NCBI RefSeq assembly: GCF_000218895.1
Contig: NC_015703.1
Coordinates: 743,501 to 807,500, forward strand
Direction of reading: 5' to 3'
Length of the DNA stretch: 64,000 nt
Source: Runella slithyformis DSM 19594
GTDB taxonomy: Bacteria > Bacteroidota > Bacteroidia > Cytophagales > Spirosomataceae
Shown: positions 28,197-37,212 of the stretch, piece by piece
How positions within the stretch are numbered: position 1 is the first letter of the stretch
How the letters are laid out: each line of letters starts with the position of its first letter
Position numbers and translations under genes: made by a program
Notes under the pieces: model-generated
Seen by the model: the letters and a program-made list of their open reading frames with translations, nothing else
What the model was told of the DNA's origin: nothing
Database searches by the model: none

Positions 28197-29246
28197 TTAT
28201 ACTTCCAACACCTCTATTTCCAGCTCATAGGTGCGACGCTCACCGGGCGCCAATTGAATGAGCGTATTTTGCTCCCTTGCCTTCGCCTGTCCGATGGGTG
28301 GATTCGTGCCCGGCTCGATGCCCGTTACGTATTCCCCTTTGCCCCAATGCTGCCAATTGGTCATCCAGGGCAGTTGGCTTTTTTGAAAACGGAGCGCCAC
28401 TTCCAGGCCAAGAGCTGCATTGCGCAATCCGCAATGGCAGATTCCGTCGGCATCGGCGTCAATGTCAATGAAAGCGGCTTCTTCGCCGCCGCCGCTGTGC
28501 TCATCCAACGGTGCCGGGCAACGACGAAAATCATTGCCTTCCCGGAAAATAGGGTTGTTGGGGTCACCGTCGCGCGATTGCCACGCACCCTGCCAAACGA
28601 TCTCTGCGCCTTCGTCTGCCAGTGGCCACCCAAAATTACAGTGGTACAGCATCATGTGCGGCGTGGCGGTGTTGGCGCGGTTGAGCACCTCATCATGAAT
28701 ACGGATCTTTGCCTCGCCGAGGGTGGCGGAGATGGTTCGTCTCAGTTCGAGTATGGGTCCAAACACCTGCGTCTGTTTGATGATCCCCGTAATGCTCATT
28801 TCCATTTTCCCCATGACGGGGTCGGGTTGGATAATGGATTCCAGTTCGGCAGGAATATTACTTACCAATCCGTGCAGGCCACGCTCGCCGTACACATCCG
28901 ATTCCGGACCGCCCACGTGCGACAGGCCGCAGGTGGTCAAAAGCCCGCCGCCAAAGGTCCGTATCCAGTCAATGCCACGGTCGGAGAAAGGTTGCGGAGG
29001 CAGCGTACCGGCATGGCTGAGCCACGCTAAACTATGCTGATTATAAAACGCATCGGCAATGTCCATGGCGCGGTCAATAACGACCTTAAAACGCAGCCCC
29101 GTTCCGGTATTGATCCACGCGATACGGGTTCCTTTCCCCAAACCATTATCAATGACCGACGTCTCAATTCCGCCCAGTTGGGCCGCATTTGACAGTTTGT
29201 TTATCCACGAAGGAGTCATTGGTACTTTATCGTTCATGAAACTCAA
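28197..29246 (-). CDS. DUF4432 aldose-1-epimerase-like protein
   Basis: The 349-residue protein matches the DUF4432 branch of the galactose-mutarotase-like superfamily: VVIDRAMDIADAFYNQHSLAW, WIRTFGGGLLTTCGLSHVGGP, GERGLHGLVSNIPAE, MMLYHCNFGWPL and KGEYVTGIEPGTNPPIG. Family members are predicted to rotate or bind sugars; the histidines in LHGLV and YHCNFG and the glutamate in GIEPG occupy likely active-site places. It has no signal peptide. It lies in the nine-gene sugar cluster, 95 bases downstream of the hydrolase gene. Confidence 0.88.
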   Translation of the reverse strand: MSFMNDKVPMTPSWINKLSNAAQLGGIETSVIDNGLGKGTRIAWINTGTGLRFKVVIDRAMDIADAFYNQHSLAWLSHAGTLPPQPFSDRGIDWIRTFGGGLLTTCGLSHVGGPESDVYGERGLHGLVSNIPAELESIIQPDPVMGKMEMSITGIIKQTQVFGPILELRRTISATLGEAKIRIHDEVLNRANTATPHMMLYHCNFGWPLADEGAEIVWQGAWQSRDGDPNNPIFREGNDFRRCPAPLDEHSGGGEEAAFIDIDADADGICHCGLRNAALGLEVALRFQKSQLPWMTNWQHWGKGEYVTGIEPGTNPPIGQAKAREQNTLIQLAPGERRTYELEIEVLEV

Positions 29247-29341
29247 TGGTCTGTAACGCTGATGGCTAAAGAAGGCAAAAGCCTTCTGAAAGTGCTTTTT
29301 AACGTATTTGTAATTAAATTTTTATTTCTTCTTTATGCCGG

Positions 29342-30151
29342 TTAGTGCTCGAGCAACCAATTTCTGACCCGTGGGTTAAAGTCGTCCAAATGCTCAAAAT
29401 GAAAGATGTGCCCTGCGTTATCATACAGGTACAGCTCGGCGTTCGGAATCGCTGCCGTCACTTCTTCCGCCATCCAGACCGGCGTAAAAATGTCTTCCCT
29501 GCCGCCAATCACCAGTGCGGGTTGGGGCAGGCCGGGCAGGTCTGCCAGGGCATTGTGCGCAATGCAGGCGGCGGCTTGTCCTTCCAGTCCATGCAGGGGT
29601 TGCGGCAATGGATCGAGAGCCGCCTGATTTCGGCCGGCTTCCAGATCGGCCGCTACCTGCTCATTGTCCCACGAAGCTTTGGAATAGATCAACTGCTGAA
29701 TGTAGAGGCTGAACTCTTCAGGACGGAAGCGGGCTTTGCAATGCATCATGTGCTGAAAGATGGCCTTTGCCGCATTGTCGCAGCGCGCCCACGGACACAT
29801 CAATACCAGTGAACGCACTTTTTTAGGGTGACGAATGGCTAATTGCTGGGCGATGGTACTGCCCATGGAACATCCCACCACACGGACATTTTCCAGTTGC
29901 AGGGCGTCTAACAGGCCCGCATAATCGTCTGCCATTTGTTCGGTAGAGTACGGTCCGGCAGGCTTGTCCGACAGACCCACGCCCCGATTATCTCCGATGA
30001 TACACCGAAAATCTTTTTCCCAGTACGAGGCATGCGGTTCCCACACGCCGCCGGGAGCCGTAATTCCCATGATGAGCAGGAGCGGCTCGGCCTCGGCTGA
30101 CCCGCGCTCTTCGTAGTATAAGTTGATTCCGTTGGTCTGTACAAAAGGCAT
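29342..30151 (-). CDS. alpha/beta-fold hydrolase
   Basis: The 269-residue cytoplasmic hydrolase has oxyanion-side motif LLIMGITAPGGVW, nucleophile elbow GCSMGS (Ser ~95), a candidate acid in VIGGREDIFTPVW and the catalytic histidine in NAGHIFHFEH. The triad is complete. The nearest general types are 3-oxoadipate-lactonase or haloperoxidase-like esterases. Within a sugar cluster a lactonase or esterase role, for example opening an aldonolactone after oxidation, is plausible but inferred. Confidence 0.85.
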   Translation of the reverse strand: MPFVQTNGINLYYEERGSAEAEPLLLIMGITAPGGVWEPHASYWEKDFRCIIGDNRGVGLSDKPAGPYSTEQMADDYAGLLDALQLENVRVVGCSMGSTIAQQLAIRHPKKVRSLVLMCPWARCDNAAKAIFQHMMHCKARFRPEEFSLYIQQLIYSKASWDNEQVAADLEAGRNQAALDPLPQPLHGLEGQAAACIAHNALADLPGLPQPALVIGGREDIFTPVWMAEEVTAAIPNAELYLYDNAGHIFHFEHLDDFNPRVRNWLLEH

Positions 30152-30254
30152 AGAAGGAACTGAAAAATGTAAAACCGAAAAATGTAAAACTGATAAACGG
30201 CCCGGGCGGTTGAAACGCCAAAACTATTGACTAAAGACCCTAGACTGCTTATCC

Positions 30255-31082
30255 TTATTTTAAACCGGGGATCAAATCATTCTGAATCCAGCGGCCGTCA
30301 TGGAGGGTGACAAAATCGGGGTCGTCCAAGGCTTCTTTCCCTTCGTCTTCACAAATGATCCAGCCACCGTAATTGATATCTTTCAGCCATTGCGTAATCG
30401 ACAGAAGGTCGACTTTTCCACTGCCCATGAGGGTAAATTCGGGATTGCCGTCCCAGTCTTTGTAATGCACGTGATTGATGAGCGACGCGTATTCTTTCAT
30501 CTTGGAGAGTGGGTCCATGTCACCGTTGATGATGTGACCCACGTCGGGCGTCCAGCCCGTTACCGTTGTATCCAGTGATTCCAGCACCACCTTGTAATCT
30601 TCTTCGGTGCGGATGATGGAAGTATGAGGAGAATTCGGGTGGAAGCTGCACGGAATGCCTTTGTCTTTGGCCCGGGCCGAAACGGTATTGACGATATTGA
30701 CCAAACTGCGGCGGCGCGCCTCCAATTCATGGCGGCCCGTGGGAATCTGTACGGTATTCAGCACGGCCCCCGGAAAACGCTCCAACAGACTGATCGCATT
30801 GTTGGCGATCAGGCGTTCGCTTTGGGTTTCTTCGGTTCCGTTCCATTCCAGCGCCAAGGCCACGGCCGCCAATTGAATCCCCTGTTCTTTCAGTTTAGCT
30901 TCCAGCCGGTCAGGGTCCACCAATTCTCCCATCCATGTAAAAATGGGCTGTATACCCGTAAAGCCCGCCTGAGCGATGATCTCGATCATGTGGCCCAAGC
31001 GCCCCTGATGTGTTGTACCGTTGCCGCTCATGAACCAGGTATAAACCTCTGAGCCAAAGCGAAAAGGAAGTTTTTCTGACAT
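30255..31082 (-). CDS. TIM-barrel sugar phosphate isomerase/epimerase family protein
   Basis: The 275-residue protein has the AP_endonuclease_2 pattern: AQAGFTGIQPIFTWMG, LAAVALALEWNG, IPCSFHPNSPHTSIIRTEEDY, TGWTPDVGHIINGDMDP, LINHVHYKDWDGNPEFTLMGSG and GWIICEDEG. Candidate metal ligands are the aspartate and histidine of TPDVGH, the histidine of HVHYKD and the glutamate of ICEDE. It is 41 bases downstream of the ThuA-domain gene, so the two are probably co-transcribed. The substrate is unassigned. Confidence 0.87.
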   Translation of the reverse strand: MSEKLPFRFGSEVYTWFMSGNGTTHQGRLGHMIEIIAQAGFTGIQPIFTWMGELVDPDRLEAKLKEQGIQLAAVALALEWNGTEETQSERLIANNAISLLERFPGAVLNTVQIPTGRHELEARRRSLVNIVNTVSARAKDKGIPCSFHPNSPHTSIIRTEEDYKVVLESLDTTVTGWTPDVGHIINGDMDPLSKMKEYASLINHVHYKDWDGNPEFTLMGSGKVDLLSITQWLKDINYGGWIICEDEGKEALDDPDFVTLHDGRWIQNDLIPGLK

Positions 31083-31123
31083 ATTTAATCAAAGTGTGTA
31101 TTTGTAAACTAAAACGTGTGTTT

Positions 31124-32185
31124 TTATTTCTTTTTTATCACTTCACCGGGCATGATCAACGAATCCCACCCGGCCAGATCGGCGGGTTTTACGTTAGCTT
31201 TGTAGCCGTTGAAGTTAAATGTAGTGGGTCTGTACGGTCCGACAAACTCAATGGAATTGTTGGCCTTTATATATTTTTCTATGCCCAGCGCCCAAAAAGC
31301 GGCATTCAGCGCCATACGACGGAAGCCTTCGTTCAGGAGGTCTTCCGAAGCACCGTGGGTAGTCACAAAAGCCCGTCCCGAAGGCCCTGATTCTACGGAA
31401 TAGGTACGTACCCAAGCTACAGGAAGCAGCTCTTTGGTTTTATCGGGTGCAGATTCGGGCGTCATGCCATTCAGCACCTGCCCGCGCGCAATCACCGTTG
31501 CGGCGACGGGATACGCGGTGTAGCCCCCGGACTGTACGTGTACGTCTTTCACGCCCCGTAAGATCGGATGGTCTTTTTGGACCGCTTCCGGAATCAGTTT
31601 CGACGATTGTTTGTGATTGGTGCCGTAGTGAGAAACCCAGGTCTCTCCCAGTACCAACTCCCCGAAACCGTCCTTCCAGGCGCTTTTTTCGCCTTTATAA
31701 TCCCACGAATAATGTTCCCACTTGGTATTGCCCTTGTTGCTGAAGGCGTGCGTAGACGTGCGAAAGGCCACAATCGGACCACCCCGCCGAATGTATTTAT
31801 CAAAATGCTGCATTTCATCATCGCCGAAATTGGAGAATCGGGTAAAGAGCACCATCAGATCCGCCGTGTCGAGCACGTCCAGTCCTTTCAGATTAGAGCT
31901 GCCGGGCAGAATGTAGCCGTTATTATCCAATCCAAACACAACCGTACACGTAAACCCGTAGCGTTTGGCCAAAATCCGGGCCAGCGCCGGCAGTGATTCT
32001 TCACTGCGGTATTCGTGGTCGGTGGCGATAAAGACAATATTTTTACCGCGTCCGGGGCCTTTTTCGCCTTTGTACACAATACGGTATTTCCTTGCATCCT
32101 CCTGCGATACCGCTTTTTCGGTCATAAAACCGAAAATGACAAAGAGAATAGTGAGCACCGGCAGCAGGCGTTTTGTGTTTTTCAT
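31124..32185 (-). CDS. ThuA-domain (trehalose-utilisation-like) exported protein
   Basis: Start placed at the ATG 32185, where MKNTKRLLPVLTILFVIFGF gives a signal peptide; the frame is open 57 codons further upstream but those residues look non-coding and overlap the preceding gene. The ~353-residue protein has the ThuA fold, related to class I glutamine amidotransferases: NIVFIATDHEYRSEESLPALARIL, GLDVLDTADLMVLFTRFSNF, GGPIVAFRTSTHAF and GRAFVTTHGAS. ThuA proteins recur beside DUF1080 and Gfo/Idh/MocA genes in Bacteroidota and are implicated in keto-sugar or disaccharide metabolism. The export signal indicates a periplasmic role. Confidence 0.9.
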   Translation of the reverse strand: MKNTKRLLPVLTILFVIFGFMTEKAVSQEDARKYRIVYKGEKGPGRGKNIVFIATDHEYRSEESLPALARILAKRYGFTCTVVFGLDNNGYILPGSSNLKGLDVLDTADLMVLFTRFSNFGDDEMQHFDKYIRRGGPIVAFRTSTHAFSNKGNTKWEHYSWDYKGEKSAWKDGFGELVLGETWVSHYGTNHKQSSKLIPEAVQKDHPILRGVKDVHVQSGGYTAYPVAATVIARGQVLNGMTPESAPDKTKELLPVAWVRTYSVESGPSGRAFVTTHGASEDLLNEGFRRMALNAAFWALGIEKYIKANNSIEFVGPYRPTTFNFNGYKANVKPADLAGWDSLIMPGEVIKKK

Positions 32186-32222
32186 AAAAGGGCGGGAAAT
32201 AAGGTAAGTGCCTCTCAACAAT

Positions 32223-33074
32223 CTACAGGTTGTGTTTGATGCACATTTGTTGGATAAATGTAAACCCATTTTCGGCAATATGCCAAGGGTCGTTGTACTC
32301 TCTCCAGACACCGATGGCATTGGCAAAATCGGGATCATTTCTGGAAAAAGCCTCAATGGTGAGCCATCCTTTGTAATGGATAGCCGCTAAGCCCGCAAAC
32401 GCATCGTCCCAGGGGATATGGCCGTCGCCCGGGGTGCCTCGGTCGTTTTCGCTGATGTGTACGTGACTGAGCACCGGAGCGATGGTCGCCAGGGCCCGAT
32501 CATATTTTTTCTCTTCAATATTGGCGTGGTGGGTGTCAAACATTGCCCGTACGTTAGGATGATCGGCCAGCTTTACCAGGCGCGACAATTGTGACATGGT
32601 ATTGCACAGATAACACTCAAAACGATTGAGGGCTTCCAATGCCAACACGATGTTTGCCTGCGCGGCGTATTCTCCCGCCGCGTGCAATACTTCCGCACTC
32701 CATGCGTATTCTTCATCCAGCGCCGGATGAGCGGCAAAGTGCGCGTGGGCCGAATGAAACGGCCCGCATAAAATCTGTGAATTTAAGTCATAGGAACGGT
32801 CGATGACCCACTTGATGCGCTCAAGGCTTTTGGCACGCACCGCGACCGATTCACTGATAGGGTTTTGGTCAGGGCTTACGACGGTAACGGTCGTGACTCC
32901 CAGCCCAAGATCGCGGGTAAAATTGCCTACCTGTTTATACGCCGCTTCGTCGGGCGAGCCTACAAAAAATTCGACGCCGTCGTACCCGATCTTTTTTAAT
33001 CGCTCAATAATGGGGAATAATTCTTCTGACATTCCGGCCGACCAGGCCAGCACATTAAATCCAATTTTATTCAT
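32223..33074 (-). CDS. D-tagatose/psicose 3-epimerase-like TIM-barrel protein
   Basis: The 283-residue protein matches the ketose 3-epimerase group: YDGVEFFVG, IVLALEALNRFECY (Glu ligand and base), NVRAMFDTHHANIEE (Asp ligand), HVHISENDRGTPGDGHIPWD (His ligand) and GWLTIEAFSRNDPDF (second Glu). All four expected catalytic positions are present. Such enzymes epimerise free ketoses at C3 with a divalent metal. It begins six bases after the stop of the DUF1080 gene, so the pair is tightly coupled. Related proteins also act as 3-keto-sugar isomerases or dehydratases, so substrate identity is uncertain. Confidence 0.88.
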   Translation of the reverse strand: MNKIGFNVLAWSAGMSEELFPIIERLKKIGYDGVEFFVGSPDEAAYKQVGNFTRDLGLGVTTVTVVSPDQNPISESVAVRAKSLERIKWVIDRSYDLNSQILCGPFHSAHAHFAAHPALDEEYAWSAEVLHAAGEYAAQANIVLALEALNRFECYLCNTMSQLSRLVKLADHPNVRAMFDTHHANIEEKKYDRALATIAPVLSHVHISENDRGTPGDGHIPWDDAFAGLAAIHYKGWLTIEAFSRNDPDFANAIGVWREYNDPWHIAENGFTFIQQMCIKHNL

Positions 33075-33080
33075 GAGACA

Positions 33081-33875
33081 CTAGAGTTGCTTTAAACGAA
33101 GATTCCGATACTGTACTTTCATGGGCGGTCCCACGTGTACCTGTACTCCTAGAAGTCCCTTTGACTTACCATTTACTGCATCATTGTCGGTAACCTCGCT
33201 CATCAAAACGCCATTGATATAGTGCTGAAGGCGGTTTCCTTTCACGATCAGGTGAAACTCATTCCAATCTTCACTCTTGATCAGGGTCTTCAGGGAGTCC
33301 GAACTTCCCAGCGAGCCGGTTACTTTCAGGTCAGTCCAGGCATTGCTTTTCACCTTCGCCCGTACGGCCTCGGGCGTAAACGTACCCGTTTGTGGATTGA
33401 TGACCGTTTTTTGTCCGCGATAAGCCAGCGTTGTTCTTTTACGCTCTTCATAATTCTGACCTGTATACCGGTTATTTCCATCAATATCAGCCTGATAGCC
33501 GCGCAATGCAAACGGGATATCCGTCAGACGGTCGCTGCGGTAGTTGATGCCGGAGTTTCCGGCTTTTGTGATATTGAACTCCCCTTTTAATTCAAAATCT
33601 GCGGGTTCACCGCCTTTCCAGATAATAAATGAGTTTGTTTTGAGTAAAGTCGTCGGGGTAATCTCTCCCACCAGATTACCGTTTTCAGCCCTCCAATACG
33701 TCGGGTCACCATCCCATCCATTCAGGGTTTTGCCGTCGAATATTTGCACAAAGCCATCGGAGCGTCCTTCCGCTTTTTTCCCCTGACCGTTGGTCGATAC
33801 TTTGCAGCTCCCGCACACCATGACGGCGAGAATCAATCCTACCTGAAAAATACTGAAATTGTGTGTTCTTATCAT
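33081..33875 (-). CDS. DUF1080 (3-keto-disaccharide hydrolase domain) exported protein
   Basis: The 264-residue protein has an N-terminal hydrophobic signal ending in a cysteine-rich site (MVCGSC), possibly a lipoprotein. It then shows the DUF1080 concanavalin-like fold: FVQIFDGKTLNGWDGDPTYW, FELKGEFNITKAGNSGINYRSD, a central GYQADIDG and the C-terminal HYINGVLMSEVTD...LLGVQVHVGPPMKVQYRNLRL. Members of this family are reported to cleave 3-keto-glycosides. It is the first gene of the carbohydrate cluster and carries the promoter-like element also found in front of susC. Confidence 0.9.
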   Translation of the reverse strand: MIRTHNFSIFQVGLILAVMVCGSCKVSTNGQGKKAEGRSDGFVQIFDGKTLNGWDGDPTYWRAENGNLVGEITPTTLLKTNSFIIWKGGEPADFELKGEFNITKAGNSGINYRSDRLTDIPFALRGYQADIDGNNRYTGQNYEERKRTTLAYRGQKTVINPQTGTFTPEAVRAKVKSNAWTDLKVTGSLGSSDSLKTLIKSEDWNEFHLIVKGNRLQHYINGVLMSEVTDNDAVNGKSKGLLGVQVHVGPPMKVQYRNLRLKQL

Positions 33876-33973
33876 CTGAATTCGGTCGTTGAAAGGTTTA
33901 GTATATTCTGTCAGCGTTTAGGTCATTTTGGCGATTCTCCGCCTTGAGTCTCAATAAGAGCCAAAACTATATT

Positions 33974-34020
33974 CAAATATTTCTAAAAAGTGTGTTAAAT
34001 ACTATCCTATACCTACCTGC
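33974..34020 (-). promoter_or_regulatory. shared promoter-like element upstream of the DUF1080 gene
   Basis: Plus-strand reading: CAAATATTT (33974-33982), ACTATCCTAT (34001-34010) and CCTGC (34016-34020). These match the susC upstream element block for block with one base difference in spacing. It begins 99 bases before the DUF1080 start. Outside this element and the terminator at 34190-34234, the 33876-34256 gap shows nothing. Confidence 0.6.
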
Positions 34021-34189
34021 TTGCACATGCTTTTGGAAAAGCCCCCTTTGTATACCCTTTTTTCACCGCTGATAACCAATGATTTATCGTTTCGAAAGGT
34101 ACATAAGCGCCCCCGCTATTTCTTTACGTACCTGACAGCCTTTCGGACCACCCTTCAGGTCTTTTCGTTTTCTGAACTTCCAAGGCCCA

Positions 34190-34234
34190 TTACGCCAAAA
34201 AGCGCACCGGGTATCGGTGCGCTTTTTGGCGTAA
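34190..34234. terminator. long hairpin terminator after the hybrid kinase gene
   Basis: A 19-base arm (34190-34208, containing CCAAAAAGCGCACC) and its exact complement (34216-34234) enclose a 7-base loop, with internal A/T5 tracts. It lies 22 bases after the kinase stop at 34257. Confidence 0.85.
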
Positions 34235-34256
34235 CTTTATCCATACATTTGTTCTG

Positions 34257-35792
34257 TCAGATTCGGTGACTGTACTTTGCTATTTTCTGAAACAGCTCTT
34301 TAGGGTTGAAAGGCTTAGTGACGTAATCATTCATTCCTACCAAAAATGCACGGTCCTGATTGCTGAGCGTCGCCGAGGCCGTCAGTGCAATAATGGGAAT
34401 CTCGGCGTCCATTTCCCTGATCTTTGCAGTAGCCGTATAGCCATCCATCAGGGGCATCTGAATATCCATTAGAATCACATCGTATTTTCCGGCGGCGTAC
34501 TTATCTACCGCCACCTGACCGTTTTCGGCCACATCCAGCACGATCTGCCACCTTTCAAGAAACTTAGTTGCCACTTTTACATTAACGGGATAATCTTCTA
34601 CCAGCAACACCTTCACTCCCTTCAAAGTACTTTCGTTGAGCAACTCATTGTTTGCTTCAACCGTTTTACTTTTAAGTGCGGTTCCGATTTCAAGCTCAAT
34701 GGAAAAAAAGAACTTGGAACCTCGTCCTAACTCGCTTTCAATCCGGATATCACTTTTATAGAGATGAAGCAGTTTTTTGGTTATCACCAATCCAAGGCCC
34801 GTTCCTCCAAATTGACGAGTTGTTTCTGAGTTTGCCTGGGTAAATTTCTCAAAAATAGACGCCTGTTTATCCCGGGCAATGCCAATACCCGTATCAATAA
34901 CCGATATATCTATTACTGCGCTGTTTTCGACCTTTTTAATGAACGACAATTCCACCGTTATACTTCCGTTTGCCGTAAACTTAACAGCATTAGATACGAG
35001 ATTCGAGATAATCTGCCCTAATCGCAGCGGATCCCCGACGACCACCTCCGGCACATCATCATCAATCATCAGCTTGATCTTGTTACCTTTTTCCTCGGCT
35101 TTTACCTGATTAGCTTTTTTGATGTTGGAAATGAGCTGTTTGATATCAAAAGGCACCCTTTCCAGTTCTACCTTACCCGCTTCTATCTTACTGAAGTCCA
35201 GAATATCGTTGATGAGTACATAAAGATTATCCGTAGAAAATTGGAGGATTTTAAGGTTTTCGGCCATCGTAGGCGAGACATCCTCCTGTTGCATGAGGTA
35301 CGTAAGCCCCACGATACTGTTCAACGGTGTTCGAATTTCGTGGCTCATCATCGAAAGAAATTCCGATTTGGCATCTGTGGCTTTCTCAGCCGTTTCTTTC
35401 GCCTGCCGAAGTTCAGCTTCGATCTGTTTACGGTTTTCGATCTGAATCTGAAGAAAATCTACCAACCCCAATAAATTATTGGAATCAAAGGCTTTGGGAT
35501 GAATCCCCTCCTGTATTTCCAGCGAATGAATGGCTTCTATCAGCTTTTCGACTGATATTTTCCGCTGTTTGATTTCTTCTTTAAGCTTGGTATTTATTTC
35601 CGCATACTCTTTGTCATTCAATTGCGCCGAGTGTTCGAGGAGTTCTTTATCTCTTTCAAAGTTAACATACGAATCATTAACGACCTTTATAAAATTGACA
35701 AATACTTCCTGCTTCAAACACTCTTCGGTCAGGTATTTATTAATTTGTTTTCTCAGTAAGCGATGGAGTTTTGTGGTATCAATGGCGCTCAT
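34257..35792 (-). CDS. soluble hybrid histidine kinase with C-terminal receiver
   Basis: The 511-residue protein has no membrane segment. An N-terminal helical region with a coiled coil (~50-140) leads to HisKA (FLSMMSHEIRTPLNS, phospho-His ~151), the HATPase domain (LVSNAVKFTANG, DTGIGIARD, FGGTGLGLVI) and a receiver with phospho-Asp ~443 (ILMDIQMPLMDG) and lysine in YVTKPF. No DNA-binding output follows, so a phosphotransfer partner elsewhere is needed. Its start overlaps the stop of the FIST gene by four bases. The FIST protein is therefore the likely sensor, passing its signal to the kinase by direct contact. Confidence 0.95.
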   Translation of the reverse strand: MSAIDTTKLHRLLRKQINKYLTEECLKQEVFVNFIKVVNDSYVNFERDKELLEHSAQLNDKEYAEINTKLKEEIKQRKISVEKLIEAIHSLEIQEGIHPKAFDSNNLLGLVDFLQIQIENRKQIEAELRQAKETAEKATDAKSEFLSMMSHEIRTPLNSIVGLTYLMQQEDVSPTMAENLKILQFSTDNLYVLINDILDFSKIEAGKVELERVPFDIKQLISNIKKANQVKAEEKGNKIKLMIDDDVPEVVVGDPLRLGQIISNLVSNAVKFTANGSITVELSFIKKVENSAVIDISVIDTGIGIARDKQASIFEKFTQANSETTRQFGGTGLGLVITKKLLHLYKSDIRIESELGRGSKFFFSIELEIGTALKSKTVEANNELLNESTLKGVKVLLVEDYPVNVKVATKFLERWQIVLDVAENGQVAVDKYAAGKYDVILMDIQMPLMDGYTATAKIREMDAEIPIIALTASATLSNQDRAFLVGMNDYVTKPFNPKELFQKIAKYSHRI

Positions 35793-36928
35793 TTTTCGGA
35801 TAAGGTAGTGATCGTCATGGTTTGATTGTGTAATTCACAACGAGCCTGTGGATTCAAAGGGGATATCTCCCCGTAGGAATAGAAACCGGTCATTACCGGT
35901 TGCGCTCCGAATATCTCCCTTGCCGCTTCCACTTCTTCTTCGGTACGGGAGCCCAATACTAATTTTCGGCCTACACAACTCACCAGAATGGCCAATTCGG
36001 GCGGAGTGTCAAAGAGCTTCATGGAGTACTGGGCAGCACTTGCTGAGGCATCTATCAATCGGTCAAAGTTGGCTTTCATAAATCGAACCAACGCCCCTTT
36101 GGGCAACTCTCCGGCAAAAGTCATACTTTTTTTCGCTTCATCAATGGAAAGGATGGTCCGGACAATCGGCTCGGAATCGGCGGTAGCCCTCATTGAAAGA
36201 GGAAATAAAAGCGCGGCACCCGGCAACTCATCCGCGTATTTGCCTAAATACTCTTTGTAGAGATCCAACGCGGCTTTGTCACCGATCTTATACAGAACAT
36301 TATACTCTGATTCGGTCACTTCGCGCTCGGGTCCGAATACATCCCAACCGCCCATAGTGCCGTGCCCTACGTTAAGATGAGTGCCGTAGAAACCGATTCC
36401 TACAATTTTTCCTTCCCGGGGATTTTCATTCAGCCCGACGAGGGTTTTTTCAAAACGGGCTTCGTCTCCGGCCAGACCGCCGGAAATGGGAATTTTATCC
36501 CCCGTATGTTTATTAAGTGCTGCAATGAGATCGCTTCCGTTTACGCGGCCGCCGTCAGAAATCATGAAAATGGCTGCTAAATCATCCGCCAAGAGCACCT
36601 GCGCAATTTGTTCACCCGCTGCTGCACTTTGAAAATGGTTTTCAATGTCGATCTTGGTGGTGCGAACGACCGTTTTATCAAACTCAATGGCCGTGACAAT
36701 GATTGTACCTTCATGCACCGTGTTTTGATATATCTCTCCGGAGGTGGAATTAATGACAATATCTGCCGAAGGAAATAAATCTCTGAGATATTCATACGGC
36801 TGAATATCTTCCAAACACTTCCTTTCCCCAAAAGCCAACACGAGTTGAGCTTGCGAAGCAGTAAAGGCGGGGGTTTCAGAAACAGAGCGCCATGTACTAT
36901 TCTGAAAAGCGAGTTGTTTTATTCTCAT
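35789..36928 (-). CDS. FIST-domain sensory protein
   Basis: The 379-residue soluble protein shows FIST N (SQAQLVLAFGERKCLEDI, INSTSGEIYQNTVHEGTIIVTAIEF, AIFMISDGGRVNGSDLIAAL, ISGGLAGDEARFEKTLVGLN, IVGIGFYGTHLNVGHGTMGGW) and FIST C (AILVSCVGRKLVLGSRTEEEVEAARE, MTGFYSYGEISPL). FIST domains are predicted to bind small ligands such as amino acids and usually occur next to or fused with signalling modules. Here a hybrid kinase follows with an ATGA overlap, so the two form a signal-transduction operon. The ligand is unknown. Confidence 0.92.
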   Translation of the reverse strand: MRIKQLAFQNSTWRSVSETPAFTASQAQLVLAFGERKCLEDIQPYEYLRDLFPSADIVINSTSGEIYQNTVHEGTIIVTAIEFDKTVVRTTKIDIENHFQSAAAGEQIAQVLLADDLAAIFMISDGGRVNGSDLIAALNKHTGDKIPISGGLAGDEARFEKTLVGLNENPREGKIVGIGFYGTHLNVGHGTMGGWDVFGPEREVTESEYNVLYKIGDKAALDLYKEYLGKYADELPGAALLFPLSMRATADSEPIVRTILSIDEAKKSMTFAGELPKGALVRFMKANFDRLIDASASAAQYSMKLFDTPPELAILVSCVGRKLVLGSRTEEEVEAAREIFGAQPVMTGFYSYGEISPLNPQARCELHNQTMTITTLSEK

Positions 36929-37212
36929 TTTGTAGTGAAAACGCGAATATAAGATATGTTTTGGTATTTCCTGCTAGATATTAGGTATATTTTGTTTGGA
37001 TTTCTTTTGGGGAAATATTCCTTACGTATCGCAGGATTATCACGTAAAAAAGGGACATGCTTTTTACCCAAACCACTTGAAATGCATTTTTCACTAACAA
37101 TTGTTGATGGGCAACTATTTCCAGGTAAGTAACATTAATTATTGTCGGGAGAAGCAATGAAAAATCGAACCTGTTTCCGGCAACAAACAGGCTAAAACAT
37201 AAAGGGTATTTT

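Noticed and set aside
28254-29030. Long plus-strand open frame opposite the DUF4432 gene
   Set aside because: It is fully antisense to a gene with clear family motifs, has no recognisable motif of its own, and the region's codon structure fits the minus strand.
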